A stretch of 64,000 bases of DNA from G963665595 sp963665595 (GCA_963665595.2 CAXXJK010000005.1:248001-312000); one strand, 5' to 3'. Positions 1 to 8,491 are shown, numbered from the stretch's first letter. The notes: generated from the sequence alone by a model not told the origin. A program made the numbers and translations.

Positions 1-1617
1 CTCGCCGATGCGGGAAAACATGTCCTGCTCGTCAGTACTGATCCTGCATCCAATCTTCAGGATGTTTTCGGAATCGATATCGACGACAAAGGCATTGCAA
101 TCGAGGATTGTCCCAACCTGACCGTCATGAACATAGATCCGCTGCTCGCTGCCGCATCTTATAGAGAAGCGGTAGTGGGGCCGTATCGTGGTATTCTGCC
201 TGACGATGCTGTGGAGAATATCGAGGAGCAGCTTTCCGGTTCATGCACGGTTGAGATTGCGGCATTCAATGAGTTTGCGCGGCTTATTACAGATTCCGAG
301 ATTAAAGAAACCTATGATCACGTGATCTTCGATACTGCCCCCACTGGGCATACGTTGCGCATGCTCGAACTCCCCTCGGCGTGGACTTCATATCTTAACG
401 AAAACACAACGGGTACGTCGTGCCTAGGACAACTCTCGGGTCTCGGCGACAAGCGCGATACCTACGCGCAAGCCGTAAGCACGCTCGCCGAGAAGACGGA
501 GACTACGATGATCCTCGTTGCGCGCCCACAGTTAGAGGCACTGGCGGAAGCGAACCGTTCAAGCCTTGAACTGGTCGTTTTAGGAATAAAAAATCAGATT
601 CTTATCGTGAATGGCATTCTTGAAACAGCGGGAGATACGTTATCAGAGGAGATGAGCACCTGTCAGCACAAGGCATTATCGAAGATGCCTGAGCATCTTG
701 CCCGGCTCAAAACATACTCAATCTCCTTGAAACCATTCAACGTCACCGGCTTGGGATTTCTGCGTGCTTTTCTCAGAAAAGAAGACACTTTGTCAGGAGT
801 TGCGTCATTCGAGCGACCTGTCGTACATTCTCTAGATGATCTCGTAGATTACCTCTATATGACCGGCAAACGGGTCATCTTCACGATGGGCAAGGGCGGT
901 GTCGGCAAGACAACGCTGGCTGTCTCGCTGGCAAAAAATCTTGTTAAAAAGGGGGCGCGCGTGCATTTGACGACAACCGATCCCGCTAACCACCTGAGCT
1001 TTTTTGAGACCAATCTTGACGGTCTGACGGTGAGCAATATCGACGAGGATAAAGAATTGGCGCTCTATAAGGAAGAAGTTCTCTCAAAGGCACGTAAGGT
1101 GATGAGCGAAGAGGATCTTGCATATGTCGAGGAGGATCTGCGCTCTCCCTGTACGCAAGAGATTGCCGTGTTTCGTGCATTCGCAGAGATTGTTCAGAAG
1201 GCCGATGAAGAGGTGGTTGTTATAGATACGGCACCAACGGGCCACACGCTGCTCCTGCTCGAATCCACACAAAGCTATGGCACCCAGATCGAACATACCG
1301 GTGGAAACATTCCGGAATCAGTCATCAAGCTGTTGCCACGTCTTCGAAATTCTGCAGAAACTGAAGTCATTATCGTCACGCTTCCTGAGGCTACCCCTTT
1401 CTTTGAAGCGAAACGCTTGCATGAGGATCTTCTTCGCGCCAAGATCGAGAATCGTTGGTGGGTAGTGAATCAGAGTTTCTCAATGAGCGATATTACCGAT
1501 CCAACTCTCAGAGTTCGTGCTGCTTCTGAAAAGCAGTGGTTTGACACGGTCAAGGAAATATCGAAGGGTAAGATAGTTGGAATTCCTTGGCAGACAACGA
1601 TAGGACAAGTAGATTAG
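1..1617 (+). CDS. arsA: ArsA arsenite-translocating ATPase (5' end outside window)
   Basis: Soluble ATPase subunit that drives arsenite/antimonite efflux through an ArsB-type membrane carrier. The reading frame is open from base 1, so the true start and first P-loop lie upstream; 538 residues are visible of a two-domain protein. The first half shows the ADP-sensing motif DTAPTGHTLR. The second half has its own P-loop GKGGVGKTT near visible residue 297 and a second DTAPTGHTL. All three metalloid-site cysteines known from E. coli ArsA have counterparts (contexts GSCTVEIAAF, TSCLGQLSGL and SPCTQEIAVF), so it should sense As(III)/Sb(III). The stop is followed almost directly by arsC, pointing to one ars operon. 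Identification is secure; only the N-terminus is missing. Confidence 0.95.
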   Translation, partial: LADAGKHVLLVSTDPASNLQDVFGIDIDDKGIAIEDCPNLTVMNIDPLLAAASYREAVVGPYRGILPDDAVENIEEQLSGSCTVEIAAFNEFARLITDSEIKETYDHVIFDTAPTGHTLRMLELPSAWTSYLNENTTGTSCLGQLSGLGDKRDTYAQAVSTLAEKTETTMILVARPQLEALAEANRSSLELVVLGIKNQILIVNGILETAGDTLSEEMSTCQHKALSKMPEHLARLKTYSISLKPFNVTGLGFLRAFLRKEDTLSGVASFERPVVHSLDDLVDYLYMTGKRVIFTMGKGGVGKTTLAVSLAKNLVKKGARVHLTTTDPANHLSFFETNLDGLTVSNIDEDKELALYKEEVLSKARKVMSEEDLAYVEEDLRSPCTQEIAVFRAFAEIVQKADEEVVVIDTAPTGHTLLLLESTQSYGTQIEHTGGNIPESVIKLLPRLRNSAETEVIIVTLPEATPFFEAKRLHEDLLRAKIENRWWVVNQSFSMSDITDPTLRVRAASEKQWFDTVKEISKGKIVGIPWQTTIGQVD

Positions 1618-1626
1618 GAAATGCAT

Positions 1627-2031
1627 ATGGATAAAGTACAGGTGGCCTTCGTGTGTGTACACAATTCCTGTCGCTCGCAGATGGCTGAAGCGATAGCGAG
1701 ACATCTCGCCCCCGATGTCATCGAACCGTTTTCGGCTGGTACGGATATCGGAGATTCGATTAATCCCGATGCCGTTGCAACCATAAGAGATCTTTATGGG
1801 ATCGATATGAGCACGGCCCAAAGGCCAAAGACGATCCTCGAACTGCCCGCTATCGACATTGTCGTGACGATGGGGTGTGGCGTATCGTGTCCCTCGCTTG
1901 CGGCACCCAGGCGGATGGATTGGAATTTGGAGGATCCCTCCGGTAAAACTTCCGAAGAATTTATCGCATGCGCTCGAACGATCGAGGAGAAGGTCAAGGC
2001 ATTGAAAGGCGAGATCCTTGCATTGTTGTGA
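1627..2031 (+). CDS. arsC: Arsenate reductase, low-molecular-weight phosphatase type
   Basis: Reduces arsenate to arsenite, which the preceding ArsA-driven pump would export. The 134-residue protein has the phosphatase loop C-x5-R near its N-terminus (CVHNSCR), a downstream Cys pair in CGVSC, and the general-acid Asp in the WNLEDPSG context. This is the thioredoxin-linked ArsC family, related to low-molecular-weight protein tyrosine phosphatases. An in-frame ATG also exists at 1621, but it abuts the AGGAA ribosome-binding site directly, whereas the ATG at 1627 lies 6 nt from it, so 1627 is preferred. It lies within 10 bases of the arsA stop and is probably cotranscribed and translationally coupled. 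Confidence 0.9.
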   Translation: MDKVQVAFVCVHNSCRSQMAEAIARHLAPDVIEPFSAGTDIGDSINPDAVATIRDLYGIDMSTAQRPKTILELPAIDIVVTMGCGVSCPSLAAPRRMDWNLEDPSGKTSEEFIACARTIEEKVKALKGEILALL

Positions 2032-2099
2032 ATCTAGAGGGCGAGATTCCTGCCTTTGTGCGAGAAGGGAATTTACTGGCTATACCGGATTGTGTTTCG

Positions 2100-2356
2100 T
2101 CAGGCTGATTTTTCGATACCCCCCCTTTTTGTCATCAAGGCATATTATCGCAGCCGCTCTTATATTTGAGTTACTATTTCAAACAGAATAGAACAGAGTA
2201 TTATGATCGCTTGATGGATGTAAGATTAAAGGGGAATTGGGAAACTGGGTCAAGTTCTTTTTGAAAGGTGTTTCTTTCGTGTTGGGAGAGTCCGTCGATA
2301 CTGCAAAGAAAGAAAAGGTTTGTGTTTTCGGAATATTTAGAGATTCTCGAAAATGA
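2100..2356 (+). pseudogene. Remnant of a Fic-family protein (C-terminal part, frameshifted)
   Basis: No intact gene lies here, but two frames read like the end of a Fic (filamentation induced by cAMP) domain protein. Frame 3 at about 2133-2243 gives HQGILSQPLLYLSYYF followed by KQNRTEYYDRLMDVRLKGNW. After a frameshift near 2244, frame 2 gives WVKFFLKGV and then ESVDTAKK, stopping at 2354-2356. In Fic proteins such stretches (LLYLS..., EYYDRL...VR..G.W, W.kFFL.GV...) follow the HPFxxGNGR motif, and that catalytic core is absent here. I infer a decayed AMPylase-type gene that lost its N-terminus and later shifted frame. Confidence 0.7.
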
Positions 2357-2586
2357 AGATGCATCTTCTAATTAAAGAAATCAGCTGAATTGTTTAATTA
2401 ATCACTTTTGTCCCCTAAATAGTGTTAATTGTCTTTAATTACCTAAATCTCTGTCAAACAGGCTTGGCGTGCTCACGAAAACTGTTTGATGCAATTAATT
2501 GTCAGATTCTCTATTTAGCGAAATACTCTTCGTCCGCTTATCAAGCAATATGCATCTATTGTCAGGTTTGCCTGATAATAGATATA
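2357..2586. other. AT-rich non-coding stretch with TTAATTGTCAG and palindromic repeat
   Basis: About 230 AT-rich bases between the Fic remnant and the insertion sequence. I see no gene. TTAATTGTCAG lies at 2495-2505 and recurs at 19571-19581; the palindromic repeat listed separately starts at 2542. Confidence 0.5.
2542..2578. repeat. 37-bp dispersed repeat, copy 1 (partly palindromic)
   Basis: Matches 8455-8491 at 35 of 37 positions, the last 25 bases being identical. Its core is an imperfect palindrome, ATTGTCAGG and CCTGATAAT around TTTG. It lies just left of the insertion sequence but outside its terminal repeats, so it is not part of that element. Both copies lie at intergenic sites without an adjacent start codon. 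Confidence 0.85.
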
Positions 2587-2595
2587 GCCATTTGC
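2587..2595. repeat. Target-site duplication, left copy
   Basis: GCCATTTGC directly abuts the left inverted repeat of the insertion sequence and is repeated exactly at 4160-4168. Nine bases is, to my knowledge, the usual duplication length of the ISLre2 family. Confidence 0.85.
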
Positions 2596-4159
2596 CACGG
2601 CGTAACGTTTTTGGGGGTGCCCGTTAAGGGCAAACCGTAAGAAAATAATACGGATTTCCTTTATCCTTCTAATTGTCAAGAAAAAAAGGAAAGGAAACCC
2701 GCATATGTATAGTACAACAGAAGCCGTCACCTGTCTTGTATCCGTTTTTCTCGATATCTTAAGAAGCGATGATAGCTTGGCGTTTTCAAAGTTTGAGGAT
2801 GAAGCTATCAGAATTGGACATGAGACCATCGCCTGCGCTATTGGCCTTGCGTTAGAAAGATTTGATGATGAAGTCTGTGCCGGTTTGCCGCATGGCTATC
2901 ACATGCGTGATAGACGTTCACGTACTCTTGCTACTGAGATAGGCGACGTAACCTTTTCTCGTCGTAGGTTTTCAGATCACTACGGTGTCTCACTGATGCC
3001 ACTTGATGATGCGCTAGACCTTCCCTGGAAGACTCGTATATCACCGGGAGCTACTGCATTTCTGATCGAAGCGGGAGCCGAGGTTTCTTATATGCGAGCC
3101 GCTCATCTCTTGAGCCGCAGCGGAGGTTCTACGCTCAGCGCCACCAGTGTTATGCGTGCATTTAGACAGACAGGACAAGTTTGCGAGGAAGAAGATGTCA
3201 AAGCAGCCTATGAGCTTTACGAACTAGGTCTTTCACCAGCAGCGCAAGCAGATGTCGAAGAGATATGTTTAGAAGCAGACGGTACATGGATAAGCCTTCA
3301 AAAGACGCCTCCGGGAAAGCCTTGCAAGGCAGAGATCAAAGCGCTGGTTGCCTACGGAGGCAAACAATGCTCTGACCTTGACAGGAAAGTGCGGCGAGTA
3401 CAACCAATCCGTCATGGCTGTATAGCTGACCCCCAGACCTTCTGGACTCAAGGCGTGGCAACTGTTGGCGCGAGATTTGATCTTACCAAGATCAAAAGAT
3501 GTCATCTCGGCAGTGACGGAGAGGGCTGGTGCAAACAGGGTGGCGCCTATCTTAAAAATAATATTGTTACAGTCGGACACCTGGATCCGTTTCATCTTAA
3601 CCGTGCGGTTACACGGTGCTTTGTAAATCCTCAGGAGGCAAGTCAAGTACTTGAATGTATATGGCTCGGGGATGCTCAAGAAGCTGCAGACATGCTTGAA
3701 GAACTTGCAGCTGAAGGTATCGCCCGGGAAAAGCCTTCCAGACAAGTTATCACATATCTGCGCACGAATGCCTTAATTATTGGAGTAGAGGGCCCGTCTT
3801 TAGGTACGATGGAAGCAGAGAACCAACATCTGTATAAGTCAAGAATGGCTGCATTTCCCTGTGCTTGGAGCATACGAGGTGCCTCTGACATGGCACGCAT
3901 CAGAAGCAGGATCTATTCAAGAAGAACACTACCGTCTCTGAGGCGTGAAGACTCAATGAGCACCGCACGCAGAAAACAACGCGAAAGAAAAACGATAGAA
4001 AGTCTCACGATTAACAACTATATGCCATTACAATATGAGGGAAGAGGTTGGGAATCACCCTGTAGAGCTTCTCTATCAGGGATGTGTTCCAATGTGCGTT
4101 ATGCAAGCGGCCTCCATTGGGAACGAAGGATAATCGACCCCCATTAAGTTTACGCCGTC
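2596..4159 (+). mobile_element. Complete ISLre2-type insertion sequence, 1,564 bp
   Basis: The element carries one transposase gene and ends in imperfect inverted repeats. The left end at 2597-2619 begins ACGGCGTAA and ends GGGGGT plus one base; the complement of 4136-4158 does the same, 18 of 23 positions agreeing. The right repeat overlaps the transposase stop codon. A 9-bp direct duplication flanks the element. Intact ends, target duplication and an uninterrupted transposase indicate a fairly recent insertion that may still be mobile. Confidence 0.88.
2705..4147 (+). CDS. ISLre2-family (UPF0236) transposase
   Basis: Predicted 480-residue transposase that would cut and rejoin the ends of the surrounding insertion sequence. 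Features matching the ISLre2/UPF0236 family are an EADGTWI segment about residues 193-199, a GSDGEGWCK segment (family GDGA.WI) near residue 268, and a glutamate-containing TMEAENQHLYKSRM segment near residue 370, followed by an Arg/Lys-rich tail. These would supply an acidic catalytic triad; this is family inference, not shown here. The ATG at 2705 follows a purine-rich GGAAAGGAAA ribosome-binding site. The stop codon lies inside the right inverted repeat. No frameshift or internal stop is seen. Confidence 0.88.
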   Translation: MYSTTEAVTCLVSVFLDILRSDDSLAFSKFEDEAIRIGHETIACAIGLALERFDDEVCAGLPHGYHMRDRRSRTLATEIGDVTFSRRRFSDHYGVSLMPLDDALDLPWKTRISPGATAFLIEAGAEVSYMRAAHLLSRSGGSTLSATSVMRAFRQTGQVCEEEDVKAAYELYELGLSPAAQADVEEICLEADGTWISLQKTPPGKPCKAEIKALVAYGGKQCSDLDRKVRRVQPIRHGCIADPQTFWTQGVATVGARFDLTKIKRCHLGSDGEGWCKQGGAYLKNNIVTVGHLDPFHLNRAVTRCFVNPQEASQVLECIWLGDAQEAADMLEELAAEGIAREKPSRQVITYLRTNALIIGVEGPSLGTMEAENQHLYKSRMAAFPCAWSIRGASDMARIRSRIYSRRTLPSLRREDSMSTARRKQRERKTIESLTINNYMPLQYEGRGWESPCRASLSGMCSNVRYASGLHWERRIIDPH

Positions 4160-4168
4160 GCCATTTGC
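4160..4168. repeat. Target-site duplication, right copy
   Basis: Exact second copy of GCCATTTGC, directly after the right inverted repeat of the insertion sequence. Confidence 0.85.
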
Positions 4169-4250
4169 AAGTATTCTTTATACAAAATATTATTATATTT
4201 AAAACAACGTTATTATTTGAGTCCAATTCAATGGATGCGCGCCGCAGCGA

Positions 4251-4289
4251 ATACAAGACAAACTTTCGAAAAGAAAGCCCGTCTTGTAT
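4251..4289 (-). terminator. Hairpin downstream of the SLH gene, possible terminator
   Basis: Inverted repeat ATACAAGAC (4251-4259) and GTCTTGTAT (4281-4289) lies about 40 bp beyond the stop of the reverse-strand SLH gene. There is no convincing U-tract, so the terminator call is tentative. Confidence 0.35.
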
Positions 4290-4326
4290 AAGAGCTATCG
4301 TTGAAATTACTAGATGGTTTATTTGA

Positions 4327-5070
4327 CTACCAAGTATAATAAATCTTCACATTGTATTTGGTTATATAGTCGCGCTGGAATATGGTAAGCATTTTTGCAA
4401 CCTCAGCGCGTGACGCGCACTGATTAGGTGCAATCAGCCAACTAACTGCCCCTGCCTCTGAACCTTTACCGAGAAAGTCAACTGGATATCCAGAAATTAT
4501 ACCTATATCGACAGACCATGCCATATTCGCCGTGGCCCATGATGAGATATCATCGGCATCGTCGAACTTCGCCAGATTTGCGCCGTTTGAGTTTGTCACA
4601 CCATCAGGATAAAAGCGCCCGACTGCTCGCCCTATCATAGAGATAAACTCTTCTCGTGTTATGGGACTGTTGGGAGCGAACAATGTAGTTCCATCATATC
4701 CGGTGACGACACCATTCATATAAAGCCAAGTAACCGCATTGATGTAGTAAGTTCCTGTTTCCACATCCGTGAAGGGCGTCAGGTTTTCAGAAAAATATGT
4801 GCTGGGATCATCAGCCAGATTTTCTATTGTCCGATACAGCGCAGATGCAGCTTCGGCTCGAGTGATGGTCTCATTTGGCTTGAACAGGTCAGTTCCCGGA
4901 TATCCGGTCATATATTTGTTTGCGCTTACATAATCCACGTAGCCACCGGTTGCGTACCATGCGGTAGGATCTACATCGCTAAAGGCTTTCGCAAATGCCT
5001 GCGCGGGCAGAGCCGCCAAACATAACACACCAGATAGTGCTACCGATGTAAAAAGCATTCCCTTTTTCAT
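4327..5070 (-). CDS. Secreted protein with three SLH (S-layer homology) domains
   Basis: Predicted exported cell-wall-binding protein of 247 residues. It begins with a signal peptide (MKKGMLF, hydrophobic core, then ALPAQAFA) and is otherwise three SLH repeats: one starting AFSDVDPTAWYATGGYVDY, one PFTDVETGTYYINAVTWLY, and a third KFDDADDISSWATANMAWS. SLH domains bind pyruvylated or similar secondary wall polymers. The ATG at 5070 is chosen because a GGAAGG ribosome-binding site precedes it and the signal peptide starts there; an in-frame ATG at 5094 is possible. It lies 25 bp after the stop of a truncated subtilase/SLH gene on the same strand. With no other domain it may be a wall anchor or a cut-down relative of the neighbouring protein. 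Confidence 0.8.
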   Translation of the reverse strand: MKKGMLFTSVALSGVLCLAALPAQAFAKAFSDVDPTAWYATGGYVDYVSANKYMTGYPGTDLFKPNETITRAEAASALYRTIENLADDPSTYFSENLTPFTDVETGTYYINAVTWLYMNGVVTGYDGTTLFAPNSPITREEFISMIGRAVGRFYPDGVTNSNGANLAKFDDADDISSWATANMAWSVDIGIISGYPVDFLGKGSEAGAVSWLIAPNQCASRAEVAKMLTIFQRDYITKYNVKIYYTW

Positions 5071-5095
5071 TTTTTCTGCACTTCCTTCCCTCATT

Positions 5096-6064
5096 TTAAG
5101 ATGCTTGCGCTGTTGAAAGTCTTGTAAGCACCTTTGCCATCTGCGCGCGAGTTGTGGTAGATGTTGCGAGAGTCGAATAGGTACCATTGCCATTATCAAA
5201 AAGACCAATAATGTTTTGCTCGCACGTCCACTTCATTGCATCACTGGCCCAAGAGTCGACAAGATTCCAATCAGTGACAGTAGGCGTAGGTAGAGTTGAC
5301 GGATTTATATTCAAGTTTTTAACATGTATACCATAACGATACGCCATCACCGCTATTTCCTCACGGGTTGATGTATCATTTGGTCGTACGGTTGTATAAT
5401 TTGTTGAACTGTCTCCTGTCATAATACCTACTGCATGAGCCCAATTGATAGCGGCAGTGTAGTATGTCCCCGTGGCTTCATCATTGAAGACAGCTGTTGT
5501 TGCATAGTTGTTAGAGTCGGTAGTCGAGCCATAGGTAGAAACAAGAGAAGAATTTGAGAGACACGCCATACGATACATTGTGGTAGCTACTTGTCCGCGA
5601 GATATATTGCTTTCAGGACCGAATAACGTAGTCCCTGCATATCCTTTCATGATATTGTTTTGAGCGGCATAGGTTAAGTAACCTCCCAAAACATACCAAG
5701 AAGAAGTATCAATATCAGTTAGCACTGTCCCATATAGCATGTATTCTACTGCGTTACCTGCATTGACTTCGCCATAAGCTGTTGATAGAGTCTTATTTGG
5801 ATAATTTGAAGCTGTATGATAGAGCGCTTCTTTTATCTGTGTTGAGGTAGCGTCAGGGTCTGCGGCATATAGTAGTGCAGTAATACCTGCTACGATCGGC
5901 GAAGCCATGGAAGTACCACTCATGTATCCATAGCTATCTCCGTTGTAATAAGTAGCACGAGATGAAACTGTACTGAAGATTGATGAGCCGGGTGCAGCTA
6001 TATCCGTGTAATCACCATAGTTTGAAAATGTGGAATTCCATATTTCTTTTTCAAAGAACGACAT
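5096..6064 (-). pseudogene. 5'-truncated subtilisin-like (S8) protease with SLH domains
   Basis: The 322 readable residues open within a subtilase domain: FSNYGDYTDIAAPGSSIFST, then GTSMASPIVAGITALLYA, which contains the catalytic serine. The earlier parts of the S8 domain that carry the catalytic Asp and His, and any signal peptide, are absent. Upstream in the same frame the translation no longer resembles a subtilase, so homology breaks near 6040. After the protease come three SLH-like repeats (from about residue 114), starting with the WYVLGGYLTYAAQNNIMKGY stretch. A complete version would be a wall-bound exported protease. As it stands it cannot form an active protease and has no export signal, so I call it a pseudogene, although the remaining frame is open. 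Confidence 0.75.
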
Positions 6065-6249
6065 CTTTTTAAAACAAAAGCTTGCTCTTCGCCAGCGCAG
6101 ACTATTTTCCGGCCTATTACGGAGTTTTAGACCCGCTGAGATGATGGCGCGATTCCCGAATTACGTCTAAATAGCTACAATAATATATGAGAGTGTTGCG
6201 TATAAAAATACTCACTAGTTTGATTTTACCTCGCGAAAGAGGAGTCAAC

Positions 6250-7686
6250 ATGAGTTACAAACGAAACAATCCCACGGTTCAAAAACGTTCTCGAATCATC
6301 AGGTGGATCGTAACCGGCGTTATTCTAGTAGCTATTACTGCTCTCACTATCGCTCGTCTATATTTGCCTGAAGGTAAATCACTTCCCAGTGTTGATGCGC
6401 TCTGTCCTTTCGGAGGCCTTGAGACCATCTTCTCTTTGGTATCAGGATCTGGTTTCGTCAAGCATACCGTATTAACCTCACTCATTCTTTTGGCAGGCGC
6501 ACTAGTTATAACGCTGTTGTTCAGAAGATCATTTTGCGGACAAATCTGTCCCTTGGGTACCCTTCAGAGAGTCTTTGGAAAACTAGGGGGCCGCCTCTTT
6601 CATAAACGTCCAGAGATTCCGAAGAGTGTTGATAGAATTGCTCGCTATCTAAAGTATGGCGTACTCATATTCTTTATCGTTTGGACATGGAGAGCGGCCT
6701 CACTGGTTATGCGTCCCTATGACCCATGGGTTGCCTATGCGCATATTACCTCCGCTCAGCTGTTCACCGAGTTTGGCATCGGCTTTGCCGTTCTTGTTGT
6801 ATCTCTTATTGGTTCGCTTATCTACGAGCGTTTCTTCTGCAAATATTTGTGTCCCATGGGCGCATTTCTTGGGTTATTTTCAAAACTCAGCGTGTTTGGT
6901 ATCCGGCGTAACGCTGACGTTTGTATAGATTGTAAAAGATGCGACAAGATATGCCCTATGGAGATCTCAGTTTCTACTGCAACGAAGGTAAACATGTCTG
7001 AATGTATCTCTTGTGATGAGTGCGTGAACACATGCCCTGCAGCTGGAGCACTTGAAATCAAGGCTCTCGGTGGAAAAAAGGCATCCGCAACATTTATGAC
7101 CGCGCTTGTAGCGGTGATTCTCGCCGTCATCATTGGTTTAGGCTTTGCGTCAGATGCGTTAGGGTGGGAAATACCTTGGCTGACTCAAACCCTTTCTCAA
7201 AATAGCGAAGAAAACGATTCCCTTTCATACATTAAAGGCAGTGCCTCAATGAAAGAAATTGCCAATACTTCTGGTATTGATAAAGAACAGTTCATTAATA
7301 AGTGGGGAGTTTCTGACGCAGACTTTGCAAAGCCCTTGAAAGATATAAAGGATATCTACGGGTTTTCCGTTGAGAATATGAAAGCATGGGTTGCAAGCAA
7401 GCTCAGTCTTGATGTCACACAGTATCTGGAAAGCGAAGGGGAGTCTTCGACGACAGAAACTAAGGAACCGATTGCAGCAGAAAATACCGGTATAGATGTC
7501 TCATACATTAAGGGCAGCACTTCAATGAAGGATATCTCTGAAACCTCAGGCATTGCGAAGGAGCGTTTTATTGTGAAGTGGGGAGTTTCTGACGAAGACT
7601 TTGCAAAGCCCTTGAAAGACATAAAGGATATCTACGGGTTTTCAGTTGACGATTTGAAGACCTGGGTTGTCGAAGAAGCCAGTTAA
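6250..7686 (+). CDS. Membrane-bound polyferredoxin (NapH/CcoG-like) with duplicated C-terminal module
   Basis: Predicted integral membrane electron-transfer protein of 478 residues. Several hydrophobic spans surround Cys motifs CPFGG (residue 52), FCGQICPLG (about 94-102) and FFCKYLCPMG (about 196-205), the pattern of NapH/NosR/CcoG-type proteins. Two classical 4Fe-4S motifs follow, CIDCKRCDKICP (from 225) and CISCDECVNTCP (from 252). After another membrane span there are two near-identical helical modules at 326-385 and 418-476, each starting SYIKGS and containing KWGVSDxDFAKPLKDIKDIY. The ATG at 6250 follows AGAGGAG; upstream in-frame starts lack one. The next gene is a DUF2202 lipoprotein 35 bp away, suggesting a shared extracytoplasmic redox function. 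Partner and substrate are unknown. Confidence 0.8.
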   Translation: MSYKRNNPTVQKRSRIIRWIVTGVILVAITALTIARLYLPEGKSLPSVDALCPFGGLETIFSLVSGSGFVKHTVLTSLILLAGALVITLLFRRSFCGQICPLGTLQRVFGKLGGRLFHKRPEIPKSVDRIARYLKYGVLIFFIVWTWRAASLVMRPYDPWVAYAHITSAQLFTEFGIGFAVLVVSLIGSLIYERFFCKYLCPMGAFLGLFSKLSVFGIRRNADVCIDCKRCDKICPMEISVSTATKVNMSECISCDECVNTCPAAGALEIKALGGKKASATFMTALVAVILAVIIGLGFASDALGWEIPWLTQTLSQNSEENDSLSYIKGSASMKEIANTSGIDKEQFINKWGVSDADFAKPLKDIKDIYGFSVENMKAWVASKLSLDVTQYLESEGESSTTETKEPIAAENTGIDVSYIKGSTSMKDISETSGIAKERFIVKWGVSDEDFAKPLKDIKDIYGFSVDDLKTWVVEEAS

Positions 7687-7721
7687 GAGACTATCTGAAG
7701 AGAGCAGCGGAGGAGACAGAG

Positions 7722-8315
7722 ATGAGTAAACGACTTCTTGTAGTGGCTACTTTGCTATTGTTTGCTTTACCGGCGCTTATAGGATGTAGCACGGTATCTG
7801 GCACTGCAGCGAAAACGGACACCGCGGCGATTCAAAAAGAAACTACTGCAACCTCGGAATCAAGCATCGGCGAAACAACAACATCCGTGATATTTAACGG
7901 ATACGGCGCAAAAGGAGCCCTTGCGGATAGCGAGTTGACCCAAGAGGAGATGCTTGTATATGCCCTTCAGGATGAGTACCTTGCAAAAGGAGAATATGAA
8001 GCTGTCGTTAAGAAATTCGGAAACGTAAACCCTTTTTCAAACATCATAGCGTCTGAGCAAACTCATATCGACTTGCTTCTTGGTTTATTTGCAGTCTATG
8101 GCTATCCTGTTCCCGAAAATACCGCCGCACAACATATATCTGTTCCCGCCACTTTATCAGAATGTTATACCGTTGGAGTAAACGCCGAGATTGATAATAT
8201 CGCCATGTATGAGAAGTTCCTTGGGAAGAGTCTGCCTGCGGATATTTCAGACGTATTCATTCGTCTAAGAGACGGCTCCGAGAATCACCTCGCTGCGTTC
8301 GAGAAGAAGGCATAA
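7722..8315 (+). CDS. DUF2202 ferritin-like lipoprotein
   Basis: A 197-residue exported lipoprotein: signal peptide MSKRLLVVATLLLFALPALIGC with a lipobox Cys near residue 22, a Ser/Thr-rich linker, then a ferritin-like four-helix domain of the DUF2202 type. Candidate di-metal ligands lie in EEMLVYALQDEYLAKGEYE, SEQTHIDLLLGLF, NAEIDNIAMYE and SENHLAAFE. The family's biochemical role is not established; metal binding or oxidant handling is a reasonable guess. GGAGG precedes the ATG. It follows the polyferredoxin gene closely on the same strand, and I infer an operon in which the lipoprotein works on the outer face of the membrane next to the electron carrier. Confidence 0.82.
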   Translation: MSKRLLVVATLLLFALPALIGCSTVSGTAAKTDTAAIQKETTATSESSIGETTTSVIFNGYGAKGALADSELTQEEMLVYALQDEYLAKGEYEAVVKKFGNVNPFSNIIASEQTHIDLLLGLFAVYGYPVPENTAAQHISVPATLSECYTVGVNAEIDNIAMYEKFLGKSLPADISDVFIRLRDGSENHLAAFEKKA

Positions 8316-8400
8316 AAAGTTATCGGCGTTGTAGGATTTTATGTGCTGATATGCAGGGTGTCGGTTAAGTATCGCGTTTTTGTCTTTTGATGCGTTATCT

Positions 8401-8425
8401 GAGAGTCGTCTTAATGGCGACTCTC
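8401..8425 (+). terminator. Hairpin after the polyferredoxin/DUF2202 pair
   Basis: GAGAGTCG and CGACTCTC form a perfect 8-bp stem with a 9-nt loop, about 85 bp after the DUF2202 stop. The stem is followed by TTCGGG rather than a run of T, so termination is only likely. Confidence 0.45.
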
Positions 8426-8454
8426 TTCGGGTTGACGATCATCGTGTCATTTAC

Positions 8455-8491
8455 CAAGCACTATGTATCTATTGTCAGGTTTGCCTGATAA
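8455..8491. repeat. 37-bp dispersed repeat, copy 2
   Basis: Second copy of the element at 2542-2578 with two mismatches. It lies between convergent genes, with the palindromic core at about 8471-8492. No start codon is nearby. Confidence 0.85.

Noticed and set aside
2542..8491. Attachment sites of an integrated element
   Set aside because: Although the 37-bp repeat flanks a segment, there is no integrase, excisionase or tRNA at either end.
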